Of a stretch of 6,370 nucleotides of DNA, positions 5,952-6,370 are shown piece after piece. Source of the DNA: Olsenella sp. (lineage in GTDB: Bacteria; Actinomycetota; Coriobacteriia; Coriobacteriales; Atopobiaceae); contig SUUD01000120.1 in assembly GCA_015062715.1 (NCBI GenBank), forward strand, positions 1 through 6,370, written 5' to 3'. Under the pieces are notes generated by a model. The model made no database searches, had not been told where the DNA came from, and was given only the letters and a program-made list of their open reading frames with translations. The position numbers were made by a program, and so were the translations under genes. The stretch's first letter is position 1. Each line of letters opens with the position of its first letter.

Positions 5952-6012
5952 GGCTACAATATGGCTACAAGTGTAGCGTCGTGGGACACTTACCCCGGAG
6001 GATTTGTCCCAC
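5952..6012. promoter_or_regulatory. overlapping operator-like inverted repeats between GH3 and TetR genes
   Basis: Three inverted repeats overlap here. GCTAC-AAGT-GTAGC is at 5964-5977, AAGTGT/ACACTT at 5969-5974 and 5986-5991, and GTGGGACA/TGTCCCAC at 5981-5988 and 6005-6012. The last is perfect over 8 bases with a 16-base spacer. GGCTACAA is also directly repeated at 5952-5959 and 5963-5970, spaced 11 bases, about one helical turn. TACAAT at 5955-5960 could be the -10 of the plus-strand regulator. TetR-family proteins typically bind short palindromes in exactly such divergent gaps. Which repeat is the real operator is not determined. Confidence 0.5.
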
Positions 6013-6015
6013 CTT

Positions 6016-6020
6016 GGAGG
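6016..6020 (+). promoter_or_regulatory. Shine-Dalgarno of the TetR-family gene
   Basis: GGAGG lies six bases before the ATG at 6027. An in-frame GTG at 6024 is only three bases from this site and so is less likely to be the start. The 8-base inverted repeat ending at 6012 lies just upstream. Confidence 0.75.
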
Positions 6021-6026
6021 TGCGTG

Positions 6027-6370
6027 ATGCCGAGCTCCCCTGCGGCGCGGAGAGTCAAGGACGCCTACCTCGAGCTGCTTTCCGAGCGGCCTGGGAGGCG
6101 CATCACCGTGACGGCGGTCGCGCACAAGGCCCACATCAACCGCATCACCTTCTACCGCCTGTACGAGACGCTCGACGACGTGCTCGTCGACATGCTCGAT
6201 GACTTTGACCAGACGATCAACGACATCATGGGGCGCATGGACTTCGAGGGCTCAGACAACATGGACTCGCTACGCCTCCTGCTCGAGAACCACCGGCGCA
6301 ACATGCCCATGCTGCGCGCGGTGCTCCTGAGTGACAAGGCCGCCCTGCTCGAGCGGCGCATCGAGGACGG
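6027..6370 (+). CDS. TetR-family transcriptional regulator, N-terminal part (runs off right edge)
   Basis: This is a DNA-binding repressor-type protein; 114 complete codons are present and the rest lies beyond the window. Residues 8-18 (RRVKDAYLELL) form the first helix. ITVTAVAHKAHINRITFYRLYETLDDVL at 26-53 matches the TetR helix-turn-helix, including the near-invariant TFYRLY and the following acidic, leucine-containing segment. The INRITFY form, in place of the more common SRGTLY-like form, recalls the subgroup with a TetR_C_8-like ligand domain, but that domain is not complete here. Helices follow from about residue 54 with no membrane segment. It is transcribed away from the GH3 gene across a 153-base gap rich in palindromes. 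It therefore probably controls itself, the GH3 gene or both. The ligand cannot be predicted. Confidence 0.9.
   Translation, partial: MPSSPAARRVKDAYLELLSERPGRRITVTAVAHKAHINRITFYRLYETLDDVLVDMLDDFDQTINDIMGRMDFEGSDNMDSLRLLLENHRRNMPMLRAVLLSDKAALLERRIED

Noticed and set aside
5874..6134. N-terminal extension of the GH3 reading frame to an ATG at 6134
   Set aside because: The added 87 residues would overlap the regulator gene and all the palindromes, have no family resemblance, and precede a well-placed ribosome-binding site and membrane helix at 5873.
1..6370. CRISPR array, transposase, integrase or attachment site
   Set aside because: No regularly spaced direct repeats and no recombinase-like protein occur in any frame. 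The only mobile-element hint is the repeat pair flanking the orphan gene.

Overview
The window is GC-rich throughout, with GC or AG/TC-type wobble codons dominating the coding regions. It looks like a chromosomal segment from a high-GC actinobacterium. A Coriobacteriia gut or oral lineage (Olsenella, Collinsella or Atopobium-like) fits best, judging from the DnaX sequence, the permuted membrane-tethered GH3 enzyme and the style of the lone nuclease-fold protein. This placement is inference from protein appearance, not a database result.

Layout, left to right. (1) Positions 1-996, minus strand: the first 332 codons of dnaX, the clamp-loader gamma/tau subunit, running off the left edge. (2) Positions 997-1247: a non-coding gap. 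It holds the dnaX Shine-Dalgarno and a candidate -10, then an AT-rich island packed with ATTACT/AGTAAT inverted repeats. (3) Positions 1248-2429, plus strand: an uncharacterised 393-residue protein. Its C-terminal third has the layout of a DUF559/Vsr-like PD-(D/E)xK nuclease fold, and its middle resembles the region that precedes this fold in AbiEi-like actinobacterial proteins. (4) Positions 2430-2738: a non-coding gap with an 84-nt symmetric nested inverted repeat, a purine-skewed tract and a strong intrinsic terminator with a UUCG loop serving the next gene. (5) Positions 2739-5873, minus strand: a 1044-residue glycoside hydrolase family 3 enzyme with permuted domain order (alpha/beta sandwich, FnIII-like, then barrel) and a predicted membrane anchor at each end. 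(6) Positions 5874-6026: a divergent regulatory region with several overlapping inverted repeats. (7) Positions 6027-6370, plus strand: the N-terminal 114 codons of a TetR-family regulator, running off the right edge.

The GH3 gene and the TetR gene are divergently transcribed from one short intergenic region full of short palindromes. The simplest reading is a locally regulated surface glycosidase: the TetR protein would repress itself and/or the GH3 gene, and the enzyme would trim sugars outside the cell while stapled to the membrane. dnaX is housekeeping and unrelated. The nuclease-fold gene is an orphan. It is bracketed on both sides by CACATTACTT-type repeats, so it may be an accessory gene with its own control sequence or a small inserted unit.

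I do not see a clearly new multi-gene system. The strongest leads are the 84-nt nested repeat, the repeat-bracketed orphan nuclease-like gene, and the doubly anchored permuted GH3 enzyme with altered active-site motifs. No rRNA, tRNA, CRISPR array or transposase was found.
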